DNA of 64,000 nt from Fimbriimonas ginsengisoli. Lineage in GTDB: Bacteria; Armatimonadota; Fimbriimonadia; Fimbriimonadales; Fimbriimonadaceae. Below are positions 10,291 through 18,698 of the stretch, in pieces. The translations under genes were made by a program, and so were the position numbers. The notes beneath the pieces were generated by a model. It saw nothing but the letters and a program-made list of their open reading frames with translations, was not told the DNA's origin and made no database searches. The stretch lies in assembly GCA_016179045.1 (NCBI GenBank), contig JACOSL010000059.1, forward strand, positions 24,289 to 88,288. The letters run 5' to 3'. Numbering within the stretch: the stretch's first letter is position 1; each line of letters opens with the position of its first letter.

Positions 10291-10590
10291 ATGAGGATTC
10301 CACCGCGAGGAATCGTGCCTCCCGGAAGGCTCGGCTTGCTGCTGATCGCCGCCGCGATGGTGCCGGTCGTGCTCGCCCGGTGTAAGCCCTTCGCCAAGAA
10401 GGTCGGCGAAGCCTTGGTCAAGGCTGGCGAAAAGCTGAAGGAGACGGCGGAAGAGCCGACCAAGCCGGTGGCCACGGCCTCAGCAACGAACGACGAGCGA
10501 CGAGCGACGAAGCCGCCGGTCAGGAAATCCAAGCCGCGCACCAAAGCCAAGCCGACCGCCAAGAAGAAGGCAAGTCCCAAGCAAGGGTAA
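10291..10590 (+). CDS. Small Lys-rich protein with one membrane segment
   Basis: 99-aa gene starting 8 nt after lspA behind a strong GGGAGG ribosome site. An N-terminal hydrophobic stretch (about 13-30) could be a signal or anchor; 'VVLARCKPF' offers a possible lipobox-like cysteine but is not convincing. The second half is strongly basic and low in complexity (KPPVRKSKPRTKAKPTAKKK). Bases 10490-10510 inside it are tandem heptamers (GCGACGA), the reverse complement of a repeat found in spacers elsewhere, so part of the protein may come from repeat expansion. I recognise no family. It is likely cotranscribed with ileS-lspA. Confidence 0.6.
   Translation: MRIPPRGIVPPGRLGLLLIAAAMVPVVLARCKPFAKKVGEALVKAGEKLKETAEEPTKPVATASATNDERRATKPPVRKSKPRTKAKPTAKKKASPKQG
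10490..10510 (+). repeat. Heptamer tandem repeat inside a gene (GCGACGA)
   Basis: Three tandem 7-mers of the type (A/G)CGACGA encode part of the small basic protein. They match, in reverse complement, the TTGTCRC-type heptamers at 60671, 63510 and 59660. Confidence 0.6.
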
Positions 10591-10600
10591 ACCTTCGGGC

Positions 10601-10933
10601 ATGGCCACCCTGTTCACCCGGATCATCCAGCGTGAAATTCCGGCCGACATCGTCTACGAAGACGAACATGTGGTCGCGTTCCGCGACATCAACCCCCAGG
10701 CGCCCGTGCACATCGTGATCGCGACCCGAGAAGAGACGCCCGGCCTTGCCCAACTGCCCGACCAGGGCGACCACCGGGCGATTCTGAACGCGGCGCGGCT
10801 GATCGCGGAGCAGCAGGGCCTAAAGGGCGGCTACCGACTGGTGATCAACCAAGGCGAGGATGGGGGCCAGACCGTGCCCCACCTGCACGCGCACCTGCTC
10901 GGCGGCCGCGCCATTGGCTGGCCCCCGGGTTAG
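10601..10933 (+). CDS. HIT-family nucleotide-binding hydrolase (HinT-like)
   Basis: 110-aa histidine-triad protein of the HINT/PKCI type, expected to hydrolyse nucleoside phosphoramidates or related AMP derivatives. The N-terminal IIQREIPADIVYEDE and FRDINPQAPVH motifs and the triad VPHLHAHLLGG near the C-terminus are complete. The ATG lies 10 nt after the preceding small gene, with only a weak ribosome site. The stop overlaps that of the convergent lipoprotein gene in TTAG. A second, longer HIT protein lies at 24511-25020. Confidence 0.93.
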   Translation: MATLFTRIIQREIPADIVYEDEHVVAFRDINPQAPVHIVIATREETPGLAQLPDQGDHRAILNAARLIAEQQGLKGGYRLVINQGEDGGQTVPHLHAHLLGGRAIGWPPG

Positions 10934-11862
10934 AATTTCGTGGGCAACCGAAACGCATCCGGATTCATCTTCTGGTTAAACGCCCAGCGCCCGCTCCACA
11001 TTAGATCGGACGCAACACCCTTGGCAGGCTTGACGCTCGTGCGCACGGTCACCGGAAATCGAAACTGATCGTCGAAGACCAACTCGACGCTTACCGCCTT
11101 GCCCGAGGCATCCTTGTGCTCGGCGAGGATGCGGTGACTCACAATCGTGTGTCCTTGGAAGTTGAGCGTCCGCGACTCCGAACGCGGAGCAAAGCCGGCC
11201 TTGCGAAGCGATCCCACGTAGGCGGTGAATACGTCGCCGCCGCCCTCGGTCCAGCCCGATAGCATCAATTTCGGGAAGTTCAGCGTCCAGGAGTCGGCCA
11301 GCGCCGTTCCCGCCTCGATTGGATGCTTAGTAGTGACGGGGCCCTTGTGCCGCCACCCGGAAACGAGGTTGGGCATATTCGGGACGAGCACGGCGCGGAT
11401 GCGGCCGTCGGCGACGGCAAGGTGCTTTGCCGGTATGCCCCCCTTCATGTCCAAGTATTCGATGCGGTAGTGGGTTTCGTTGGCGATTTCGAGCTTGTTT
11501 CTGAACTCGCCCTTGCCGGCAAAGTCCTTGAGCTTTAGGTCGGTCTCGCCCATCACGCCCTTTGCCGCGTGCATCGCCGCGTCCGCCCGCGCCGCTATTT
11601 GGTCGGGAGAAAGCTGGCCCGTCACCCAGCCTGCGCTGGAGGTCTTCGGCACCTCGAAATTGCCCGACTTAGGCTTGCTCGTCGCGGGAGGCTCGGTCGG
11701 AACCGGAGTAGCGGGCGAAATCGGCGCCGGACCTGGTTGAACTGTGGGCGCGGCAGGGCTCGCCTTCGCAACAGGGGTCGGCTCGCCGCGTCGGCAGCCG
11801 GGGAGGCAAGCCAAGCTCGCCGCGAACAAGAGGAAGGCGATCCGTTTCACGCGCCGAGTCAT
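10930..11862 (-). CDS. Predicted lipoprotein of unknown function
   Basis: 310-aa protein with a lipoprotein signal (MTRRVKRIAFLLFAASLACLPGC; lipobox LPGC), so it should be anchored in a membrane after LspA processing. A Pro/Ala/Thr-rich linker (about 27-70) precedes a domain of about 230 residues with alternating strands ('KDFAGKGEFRNKLEI', 'FDDQFRFPVTVRTSVKP'). This is reminiscent of LolA-like or DUF1571-type lipid-binding folds, but I cannot confirm that. The ATG at 11862 lies 1 nt after the stop of the GH57 gene, so the genes are coupled; an in-frame upstream start would hide the signal peptide. Confidence 0.75.
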   Translation of the reverse strand: MTRRVKRIAFLLFAASLACLPGCRRGEPTPVAKASPAAPTVQPGPAPISPATPVPTEPPATSKPKSGNFEVPKTSSAGWVTGQLSPDQIAARADAAMHAAKGVMGETDLKLKDFAGKGEFRNKLEIANETHYRIEYLDMKGGIPAKHLAVADGRIRAVLVPNMPNLVSGWRHKGPVTTKHPIEAGTALADSWTLNFPKLMLSGWTEGGGDVFTAYVGSLRKAGFAPRSESRTLNFQGHTIVSHRILAEHKDASGKAVSVELVFDDQFRFPVTVRTSVKPAKGVASDLMWSGRWAFNQKMNPDAFRLPTKF

Positions 11863-11863
11863 G

Positions 11864-13576
11864 TTACTTCGGCTTCGCGCCGGTCCGCGCCGGTTCGCCT
11901 TGCCGCGCCCACAGAGATAGGTCGAGGCTCGCAAACGGCGCATCCTTCTCCTCGCATTCGCGAATGAAGGTGTCTTCCTCGCCCGTCAAGACCGCCCCTG
12001 CGTTTACCGACTCGGCAAGGTCGGCCAGCCGCTCGAACCGGTCGATGTGATCTTGGAAGCGAACCTCGGCGTAGTCGCGCGCCGCCACCGTGGAGATGAG
12101 GAACTGCCAGTCCGAGCCCTCGGCGAGCAAGAGTTCACGCGCGGCTTGGCGCAAGACCTCGGCCGCGCGCCCCTCGGTGATCTCGCCGACCAGCCGGCGC
12201 AGCCGCCGCTCGGCGGGGTAAAGCTTCTCCCAGGTCCAAACCGTCTGATCGTTGAGCCAGATGTAGTGGTAGCCTCCCTCGCCCCATGAGCCCTCGGGCA
12301 GGGTGATCGTTGCCCGCGGCGGCTCCTGATCCAGCAAATCGCTGCCCGACACGCACTCGATGTCGGGCTCGTGGTGGAGGGCACGGGCGACCTCCACCAG
12401 AAATTCGGGGCCCTCCCACCACCAGTGACCGAAGAGCTCGGTGTCGTACATCGCGACCAGCGTGCCCTCGCGGTCCGCCGCGCCCCGGTAGTTGCCGAGC
12501 GTCGCCTTGAGGGTGTCGACGAAATCGCGAGCGTGATCGGCGATGCGTTCGAAGGCGCCAAACGGATCGTAAGGCGCCTTCTTCCCCAAATCGCGCTTCT
12601 CGCGGCTGATCCGCCAGTAGCGGAGCCGGCCCGGATAAAGCTGCTTGTGGAACTCCAGATAGTGCTCGTCGCCCGGGTAGCCGGTGTCGCCCGACCACAC
12701 CTTCACCGTGGTCTGGGGGTCGCGGGCCAGACAGGCGATGCCGTTGGGCAGCGCGTAGTGCTCGTACTCGCTTCGCGCCTCCGGCGGAGGGTTGAAGAAC
12801 TTCTTGCTTCGGGCAAATAGCTCCGCCAGTTGAGGGAACTTGGCCGCGTAGGTGCCGAGCGGTTCGCCGCCCCGAATCATGTGCGAATCGACGAAGAAGT
12901 ATTCGATGCCGTTCTCGGCGAGGATTTCTTCCACGCCCTTGCGCGGCCAAGGCGCTTCGCCCTCGCCGACCGGCGACTTCCAAGCGTACGCGGGGCGATA
13001 CGCGCACTCGGGAAGCCAGATGCCCCTCGGCGAGCAGCCAAAAAGGCGGCGGTGCGTCTCCACACCGAGCCGGACTTGGGCCGAACAGCTCTCGTCGGTG
13101 CCCAGTAGGGGCAGATAGCCGTGAGTGGCGCAGCTGGTCACGATCTCGATGAGCCCCTGGTCTTGGAAGTACGCAAACGCCTCGACCAGATTTCGCCCCC
13201 ACTGGTGCTTGAACTGAACGAGAGCGGCGGTATATACGCGCTGCCACGTCGCGGCCAGGCCCTGCATCCAAAGCTCGCCCTCGCGCTCGAACTGGCGTTG
13301 GTCGAAAAGCGCGGCGTCGATCTTCGCCTGACAATACTCCTCGAAGCCATCCCGAAACGATGGGTCCGCTAGCTGCTCGGCCAGGATCGGGGTGACGTTG
13401 ACCGTCCACCGCGGGCGAATGCCCTCCGACTCGAGCCGACTGAGCGCGTTGAGCAACGGAAGGTAGCACTCGGCGGCCGACTCGTTGATCCAGTCGGTTC
13501 CATGGGGGCTCTTGCCATGTGCAAGCACGTAGGGCATGTGCGAGTGCAGGCAGAGCAGAAAGCGACCGACCGGCAT
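11864..13576 (-). CDS. GH57 1,4-alpha-glucan branching enzyme
   Basis: Glycoside hydrolase family 57 enzyme, most like the bacterial branching enzymes that form alpha-1,6 branches in glycogen, 570 aa. Visible family motifs are LHSHMPYV near the N-terminus, the nucleophile region IWLPECAYRP, the acid/base aspartate in MYDTELFGHWWWEGP, and the C-terminal DUF1957-type helical region. Two ATGs are possible. The one at 13585 falls inside the -10-like TACAAT, so I choose 13576, seven bases downstream of it. It lies just after tgt and before the lipoprotein gene on the same strand. Confidence 0.9.
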   Translation of the reverse strand: MPVGRFLLCLHSHMPYVLAHGKSPHGTDWINESAAECYLPLLNALSRLESEGIRPRWTVNVTPILAEQLADPSFRDGFEEYCQAKIDAALFDQRQFEREGELWMQGLAATWQRVYTAALVQFKHQWGRNLVEAFAYFQDQGLIEIVTSCATHGYLPLLGTDESCSAQVRLGVETHRRLFGCSPRGIWLPECAYRPAYAWKSPVGEGEAPWPRKGVEEILAENGIEYFFVDSHMIRGGEPLGTYAAKFPQLAELFARSKKFFNPPPEARSEYEHYALPNGIACLARDPQTTVKVWSGDTGYPGDEHYLEFHKQLYPGRLRYWRISREKRDLGKKAPYDPFGAFERIADHARDFVDTLKATLGNYRGAADREGTLVAMYDTELFGHWWWEGPEFLVEVARALHHEPDIECVSGSDLLDQEPPRATITLPEGSWGEGGYHYIWLNDQTVWTWEKLYPAERRLRRLVGEITEGRAAEVLRQAARELLLAEGSDWQFLISTVAARDYAEVRFQDHIDRFERLADLAESVNAGAVLTGEEDTFIRECEEKDAPFASLDLSLWARQGEPARTGAKPK

Positions 13577-13583
13577 GGCCCTC

Positions 13584-13589
13584 ATTGTA
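13584..13589 (-). promoter_or_regulatory. -10 element of the GH57 gene
   Basis: TACAAT on the minus strand, 7 nt before the ATG at 13576. It overlaps the rival ATG at 13585 and so favours the shorter protein. It gives the GH57-lipoprotein pair its own leaderless promoter next to the tgt stop. Confidence 0.6.
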
Positions 13590-13595
13590 GCGGGC

Positions 13596-14702
13596 TCAAG
13601 CGTGCTCGTATCGCGCAAGCAGCTCGGCCCACCGGTTCTGCTCGATCGCGGCGCGGGCTTCCGCCATCATGCGCGAGTAGAACGCGAGGTTGTGCAGGGT
13701 GGCGATGCGCATGCCAAGCGGCTCCTCCGCCTTGAACAGGTGCCGAACATATGCGGCGGAATAGCGCTCGGTCTGGGGAAACACGCTTTCGGGGTCGATG
13801 GGAGAATCGACCTCCGCCCACTCCGAGCCCATGATGTTGATCCGGCCTCGGAGCGAATAGATCGTGTGGTGCCGGGCGAGCCGGGTGGGCAAGACGCAGT
13901 CGAATAGGTCGATTCCACTCGCCACCGCATGCAGCACGTCTTGTGGGTGGCCAACTCCCATCAGGTAGCGGGCTTTGTCCCTCGGAAGCAGGGGAGCCGT
14001 GTGGGCAACCACCTGGCGCTGGAGCTCGGGCGGCTCGCCGACGCTGACGCCACCGATCGCGAAGCCATCGAACTTCATGCCCCCGATAACGCCCGCCGAC
14101 TCGGTTCTCAGGTCGTCGTGTACGCCCCCTTGGACGATGCCGAAGAGACTTTGGCCCGGCTGGCGCGATGCGAGGCTCCGCGCCGCCCAGCGGTGGGTTC
14201 TCTTCATTGCGGCGGCTGCCTCTTCCTTAGTGCATGGATATGGGGGGCACTCGTCGAGCGCCATCGAAATGTCGACTCCGAGATCGGCTTGGGTCTGGAC
14301 CGCGACCTCGGGCGAGAGAAAGAGCTGGGAGCCGTCCGTATGGGCGCGAAAGTGCACGCCCTCGTCGGTGACGCTCCGAATACGAGCCAGGCTCATGACC
14401 TGGTAGCCGCCCGAATCGGTCAGGAGCGCCTTGCGCCAACCCATGAACTTGCCCAGGCCGCCCAATCGGCGGATCAGTTCCGCTCCGGGGCGAAGCGCAA
14501 GGTGATATGCGTTGGCGAGGATGAGTTCGAAGCCCAATTCTTCGAGGTCGTCCGAGCCGAGGGTCTTGACTGCGCCTTGAGTGCCGACCGGCATGAACGC
14601 GGGCGTCTCGACCGTTCCGTGAGGGGTGTGCAGCCGCCCCCTCCTCGCCTTGGTCCCCGGGCACTGCGCAAGCAATTCGAAGCGCAGCGAGGGTTCGGGC
14701 AT
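13596..14702 (-). CDS. tgt: tRNA-guanine transglycosylase lacking the zinc cysteines
   Basis: Queuine/preQ1 tRNA-ribosyltransferase, which exchanges G34 in tRNAs with GUN anticodons. At 368 aa it has the catalytic base (LLTDSGGYQ), substrate pocket (DECPPYPC, IVQGGV, FAIGGVSVGE) and nucleophile region (LFDCVLPTR). The usual CxCxxC zinc ligands are absent: residues 306-311 read SVFPQT, although the following RYSAAYVRHLF and the histidine in TLHNL remain. The start is ATG at 14702; a TTG at 14708 is also in frame. A CATAAT hexamer (14711-14716, minus strand) is 8 nt upstream of the ATG. No queuosine biosynthesis gene is nearby. Confidence 0.92.
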   Translation of the reverse strand: MPEPSLRFELLAQCPGTKARRGRLHTPHGTVETPAFMPVGTQGAVKTLGSDDLEELGFELILANAYHLALRPGAELIRRLGGLGKFMGWRKALLTDSGGYQVMSLARIRSVTDEGVHFRAHTDGSQLFLSPEVAVQTQADLGVDISMALDECPPYPCTKEEAAAAMKRTHRWAARSLASRQPGQSLFGIVQGGVHDDLRTESAGVIGGMKFDGFAIGGVSVGEPPELQRQVVAHTAPLLPRDKARYLMGVGHPQDVLHAVASGIDLFDCVLPTRLARHHTIYSLRGRINIMGSEWAEVDSPIDPESVFPQTERYSAAYVRHLFKAEEPLGMRIATLHNLAFYSRMMAEARAAIEQNRWAELLARYEHA

Positions 14703-14748
14703 AGGCAACTATTATGGCCCGCTCCGCCGCCTCGACGGAGGGCACGGG

Positions 14749-14754
14749 TAAAAC
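14749..14754 (+). promoter_or_regulatory. -10-like element of serC
   Basis: TAAAAC on the plus strand, 7 nt before the serC ATG. It is divergent from the tgt promoter. Confidence 0.4.
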
Positions 14755-14761
14755 CCTCGCT

Positions 14762-15853
14762 ATGAGCCAGCCCTACGACCGCACGTACAACTTCTCCGCC
14801 GGCCCATGCACCCTGCCGGTCCCGGTGCTCGAGCAGGCCAGGGACGAACTGCTGAACCATCAAGGCGCGGGCATGAGCGTGCTTGAGATGAGCCACCGCT
14901 CGGACCCATTCGAGGCGATCCTGGCACAAGCCCAGGCCGACTTGCGCGCGCTGCTCTCGATCCCCGCCAACTACAAGGTGCTCTTCCTGCAGGGCGGGGC
15001 GAGTTTGCAGTTCAGCATGATCCCGATGTGCTTCCTCCGGGGCGGCACATGCGATCACGTCGTGACCGGATCGTGGGGCGACAGGGCGGTCGAATCGGCT
15101 TGTCTTGAGGGGTGCGTCAACCGTATTTTCGACGCTAAGGCCACCCGTTACGACCGCGTCCCCGACCTGCACTCGCTCGCCTACGACCCGAACGCCGCTT
15201 ACATGCAGTTCACGAGCAACGAGACGATCCAGGGCGTGCAATTCAAGGGCGATCCCAGCCTCAAGCAAACCGTCATCTGCGACATGTCGTCCGACATCCT
15301 CTCTCGCCCGGTCGACGTGTCGCGCTATGCGGTGGTGTTCGCGGGAGCGCAGAAGAACATGGGCCCGGCGGGCGCGACGGTCGTGATCATGCGTGAGGAC
15401 ATGTTCGAGCGGGTGCCCCAGAACATGCATCCGATGCTCGACTACCGGTTGCAGGCGGAAAACGACTCGATGTACAACACGCCGCCGTGCTTTTCGATTT
15501 ACATGTGCGGCTTGGTGTATCGGTACACGCTCGCAAACGGGGGAGTGGCCGCGGCGCAGAAGGCGAGCAGGGAGAAATCCGACCTGATCTACCGGGCCAT
15601 CGACGGATCCGGCGATTTTTACGAAGGCCATGCGCAACGGGATTGCCGCTCCACCATGAACGTGACCTTCCGGCTGCCGAGCGACGAGCTGACCGGCGCG
15701 TTCGTGAAAGAGGCTGCAACCCTGAAGCTAGATGGTCTGAAAGGGCACCGGTCGGTGGGCGGAATCCGGGCGAGCATCTACAACGCGTTCCCGCTCGAAG
15801 GCTGCCAGGTCATGGCGGATTTCATGGGCGATTTCGCCAAGCGCAAAGGGTAG
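14762..15853 (+). CDS. serC: Phosphoserine aminotransferase
   Basis: PLP enzyme of the phosphorylated serine pathway (and possibly pyridoxal 5'-phosphate synthesis), 363 aa as usual. The N-terminus NFSAGPCTLP, the segment LFLQGGASLQF, the PLP lysine in GAQKNMGPAG and the C-terminal GHRSVGGIRASIYNA are diagnostic. The ATG at 14762 begins exactly before the conserved N-terminus, so an in-frame ATG 48 bases upstream is rejected. DUF554 starts 8 nt after its stop. Confidence 0.95.
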   Translation: MSQPYDRTYNFSAGPCTLPVPVLEQARDELLNHQGAGMSVLEMSHRSDPFEAILAQAQADLRALLSIPANYKVLFLQGGASLQFSMIPMCFLRGGTCDHVVTGSWGDRAVESACLEGCVNRIFDAKATRYDRVPDLHSLAYDPNAAYMQFTSNETIQGVQFKGDPSLKQTVICDMSSDILSRPVDVSRYAVVFAGAQKNMGPAGATVVIMREDMFERVPQNMHPMLDYRLQAENDSMYNTPPCFSIYMCGLVYRYTLANGGVAAAQKASREKSDLIYRAIDGSGDFYEGHAQRDCRSTMNVTFRLPSDELTGAFVKEAATLKLDGLKGHRSVGGIRASIYNAFPLEGCQVMADFMGDFAKRKG

Positions 15854-15861
15854 GGCCGCTC

Positions 15862-16560
15862 ATGCGCGGCACATTCCTGAACACGGCGACAGTCGCCGGA
15901 GGCGCATTGGTAGGGCTAGCGATCGGCCGGAGGGTGCCGCCGGCGTACGAGGCGATCGTGCTGGGCGCGACCGGGCTGGTCGTGATCGGGATGGGCCTGA
16001 AGATGTTCTTGCAGGCTCGCGACGTTGTGGTGGTGGCGGTCGCGGTGGCGGTGGGGGGCATCTTGGGCGTAGCACTCGGGTTCGACACGGGGCTGCACGC
16101 GTTCTCCGAATGGGCGAGAGGGCTCTTCGGGGGCGAGGCGGGGCGCTTCAACGAGGCGGTCATCACCACAAGCGTGTTGTACTGCGTCGGCCCGATGACT
16201 CTGCTCGGATGCCTGCAGGATGGGCTGGAGGGGAAGATCGAATTGCTTGCGATCAAGTCCACTATGGATGGCATCACCGCCGTGTTCTTTGCCGCTGCCC
16301 TTGGGCCGGGGGTGCTGGTGACGGCGGCGGTGATCCTCGTGTTTCAGGGTGCCCTTACGCTGATGGCCCGGCGGCTACGCGGCCTAGCGAGCGACGAAGC
16401 TTTGATTTCGGAGATGACGGGGGCGGGCGGCGTGATGCTGATGGCGCTTGGACTGGGACTGCTAGACCTGAAGAAGCTCCCGGTCGCCAACTTTCTGCCC
16501 GCCATAGCGGCGGCGCCCGCTTGCGTCTGGCTGCAGAGGCGGTTCAAGCACGTTGGGTAA
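15862..16560 (+). CDS. DUF554 family membrane protein
   Basis: 232-aa polytopic inner-membrane protein of the DUF554 (YdfK-like) family. It begins MRGTFLNTATVAGGALVGL, and it has a repeated pattern of Gly/Ala-rich helices and the segment VLYCVGPMTLLGCLQDGL, typical of the family. About six to seven hydrophobic segments are visible. Transport or channel function has been proposed for such proteins but is not established. It follows serC by 8 nt and the MscS channel gene starts 10 nt after its stop, so the three probably share a transcript. Confidence 0.88.
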   Translation: MRGTFLNTATVAGGALVGLAIGRRVPPAYEAIVLGATGLVVIGMGLKMFLQARDVVVVAVAVAVGGILGVALGFDTGLHAFSEWARGLFGGEAGRFNEAVITTSVLYCVGPMTLLGCLQDGLEGKIELLAIKSTMDGITAVFFAAALGPGVLVTAAVILVFQGALTLMARRLRGLASDEALISEMTGAGGVMLMALGLGLLDLKKLPVANFLPAIAAAPACVWLQRRFKHVG

Positions 16561-16570
16561 CGTTCGCCGC

Positions 16571-17698
16571 ATGAGCCGTCGGCTGGCAGTGCTGGTTGTA
16601 GGCGCGGTTGCGCCCGGTGCGATGGCGCAAGGCCCCGCGATGCTCGAAGAATTCCGCGAGATCGACGCGAACGGGTGGCTTCGCCTGGCTGTGTTGCTGC
16701 TTGGGTCGATGGCCCTGGCGTGGGTCGTGCGCTACCTGATCCGGGGGGCATTTCGGCTGCTGGTCCGGCTTGGCCATGCGGAAGCGGACAAAGCCACGAC
16801 AAGGGGCCTGCGACGCTCGCTTGGCCTGCTCGCGGCCTGCGGGCTTTGGTGGATCGTGCTGCCCGAACTCGACTTGCCGCTCATGGCGACGGCGCATCTG
16901 CTCTCGGCGGTCAACGTGGTCGCGTGGGTCGGCTCCACCTGGTTTGCGATCGCCATTTGGGACGGCCTCTGCGATCGGCTCGCCGAGCGCGCGTCCCAGC
17001 ACGACAAGCGCGCGGAGAAACTGCTCATCCCGGTGACCCGCAAGTTCGTGCGCGCGATATTGCTCATCGCGGGCGTGCTGCTGGTCGTAAACGCATTCGG
17101 CAGAGACGTGACGGGCGCCCTCGCCGGCCTCGGCATCGGCGGCCTGGTTCTGGCGCTTGCCGCCAAAGATAGCGTCGAAAACGTGTTCGGCTCGCTCACG
17201 ATCCTGTTCGACATGCCGTTCGCGCTGGGCGACTGGGTGAAGGTGAACGACATCGAGGGCGTGGTCGAGGTTATAAACCTTCGCAGCACGCGCATCCGCA
17301 CCTTCGAGGATTCGCTCGTCACACTGCCCAATTCGAATTTGATAAAGGCTTCGGTCGAAAACTTCGGGGCGCGGCGAGTTCGACGCCAGCGCCTGAGCGT
17401 CCGCCTCGCGTTCGAGAACGATCCCGACCGGATCCAGGCGTTCGTCAACGGCCTGCAGACGTTTCTAGGTGGCCTCGAACTTGTGCAGGACGGTCGCTCG
17501 ACAGTTCAACTCACGGAGGCGAGCGAGACCTCGCTCGGCGTGCTCGTCCAGTGCTTTTTCGAAACGAACGACCTCGACGAGGAAATGAGGCTGCGCGGCA
17601 TGCTGATGATGCGCATCGTCGAACTTGCGAAGGAAACCGGGGTGGTGTTCGCCACGACCCACCTCGTCGCAAGCAAGGGCACTGATCGCTCGGCATAA
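16571..17698 (+). CDS. MscS-type small-conductance mechanosensitive channel
   Basis: 375-aa inner-membrane channel that opens under osmotic downshock. The ATG at 16571 gives a cleavable-looking signal (MSRRLAVLVVGAVAPGAMAQ); a TTG at 16553 overlapping the upstream stop is less likely. Several helices follow. The pore-lining TM3 region is GALAGLGIGGLVLALAAKDSVENVFGS, then the beta domain FALGDWVKVNDIEG and the alpha/beta C-terminal domain. The TAA stop (17696-17698) lies inside the CATAAT hexamer that I assign to lpxK. Confidence 0.92.
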   Translation: MSRRLAVLVVGAVAPGAMAQGPAMLEEFREIDANGWLRLAVLLLGSMALAWVVRYLIRGAFRLLVRLGHAEADKATTRGLRRSLGLLAACGLWWIVLPELDLPLMATAHLLSAVNVVAWVGSTWFAIAIWDGLCDRLAERASQHDKRAEKLLIPVTRKFVRAILLIAGVLLVVNAFGRDVTGALAGLGIGGLVLALAAKDSVENVFGSLTILFDMPFALGDWVKVNDIEGVVEVINLRSTRIRTFEDSLVTLPNSNLIKASVENFGARRVRRQRLSVRLAFENDPDRIQAFVNGLQTFLGGLELVQDGRSTVQLTEASETSLGVLVQCFFETNDLDEEMRLRGMLMMRIVELAKETGVVFATTHLVASKGTDRSA

Positions 17699-17699
17699 T
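17694..17699 (+). promoter_or_regulatory. -10 element of the lpxK operon
   Basis: CATAAT on the plus strand, 6 nt before the lpxK GTG. It contains the TAA stop of the mscS gene, so terminator and promoter functions share bases. Confidence 0.6.
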
Positions 17700-17705
17700 C
17701 GAGCT

Positions 17706-18698
17706 GTGCACTGGAGCGAGTTGTGGGAGAGCCCGTCCCTAAGATCGCGCGCCTTGCGCGACTTGCTGGCCCCGGCCAGTTGGCTTTACGCGCTCGGATG
17801 GGAAACGTATGAAGCCGTCTACGCCCTTGGTCTGAAGCAGCCTGCCGAACCGCATCGGCCGGTGGTGTGCGTCGGCTCGCTTCGAGTCGGTGGCAGCGGC
17901 AAGACGCCGTTCGTGCTCTTCTTGGTCGATCTCCTCATGGCAAGCGGTCGTCGCGTCGCCGTTTCATGCAGCGGATACGGCTCTACCGCCTCTGCCGGCT
18001 CCCAGGTCGCCCCCGAAGGCGGCCTCTCGGCCAAGAGGTGGGGCGACGAGCCCGCGATGATCCGAATGCTGCGACCGAGCATCCCGCTCATCGTGGGGCG
18101 CGACCGCGTGGAGGCGGCGCGACTATGCCGCGAGCGGTTTCCGGGGTCCGTGTTGCTCCTTGACGACGGCTTCCAGCACCTTCCTTTGCGCAAGCACCTC
18201 TCGATCCTGCTCGACCCTCCTCGCCCCGGATTCTGCCTCCCGGCAGGTCCCTACCGTGAACCCCGAGGCGGGCGAAAGAGGGCGGACCTCGTGTTGCCCG
18301 ACCGGTTTCGGGTCGAGGCGCACCTGACTGGCTTCACCACCCCCACTGGCGAGTCCCAACCGATCGAAGCGCTACGCGGCTCGGAAGTCGGCGTGCTTTG
18401 CGCCTTGGGTAACCCTAGCGGCTTCCTGAACGCGATGGAAGAAGCATGTCTGCGCGTTGTCTCCACACGTCTGCTCCCCGACCACGACCCGCTCGACGCA
18501 GGTAACCTGTTTGAAGGATGGCCCGACGACCGGCCGATCGCGGTCACCTGCAAAGACTGGGTCAAGCTTCGCGAACGCCCCGACGTCGCCGAACGGTCGA
18601 TCCTGATCGCGTACCACGAGGTGTGGGCAGAGCCACGTGAGGAGTTTCGGAAGTGGCTGCTGGGCAAGCTCGATGATCTCCCGTCGCAAGGCATTTGA
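17706..18698 (+). CDS. lpxK: Tetraacyldisaccharide 4'-kinase
   Basis: Phosphorylates the lipid A disaccharide precursor at the inner-membrane cytoplasmic face, 330 aa. The P-loop VGGSGKTPF, the GYGS-like motif following it, GDEPAMI, and the DDGFQHL motif are all visible. The GTG start at 17706 is supported by the -10 hexamer six bases upstream and by alignment of the conserved N-terminus ('SWLYALGWETYEAVYALGL'). It is the first gene of a run of overlapping envelope genes. Its presence argues that the organism has lipid A. Confidence 0.93.
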   Translation: MHWSELWESPSLRSRALRDLLAPASWLYALGWETYEAVYALGLKQPAEPHRPVVCVGSLRVGGSGKTPFVLFLVDLLMASGRRVAVSCSGYGSTASAGSQVAPEGGLSAKRWGDEPAMIRMLRPSIPLIVGRDRVEAARLCRERFPGSVLLLDDGFQHLPLRKHLSILLDPPRPGFCLPAGPYREPRGGRKRADLVLPDRFRVEAHLTGFTTPTGESQPIEALRGSEVGVLCALGNPSGFLNAMEEACLRVVSTRLLPDHDPLDAGNLFEGWPDDRPIAVTCKDWVKLRERPDVAERSILIAYHEVWAEPREEFRKWLLGKLDDLPSQGI

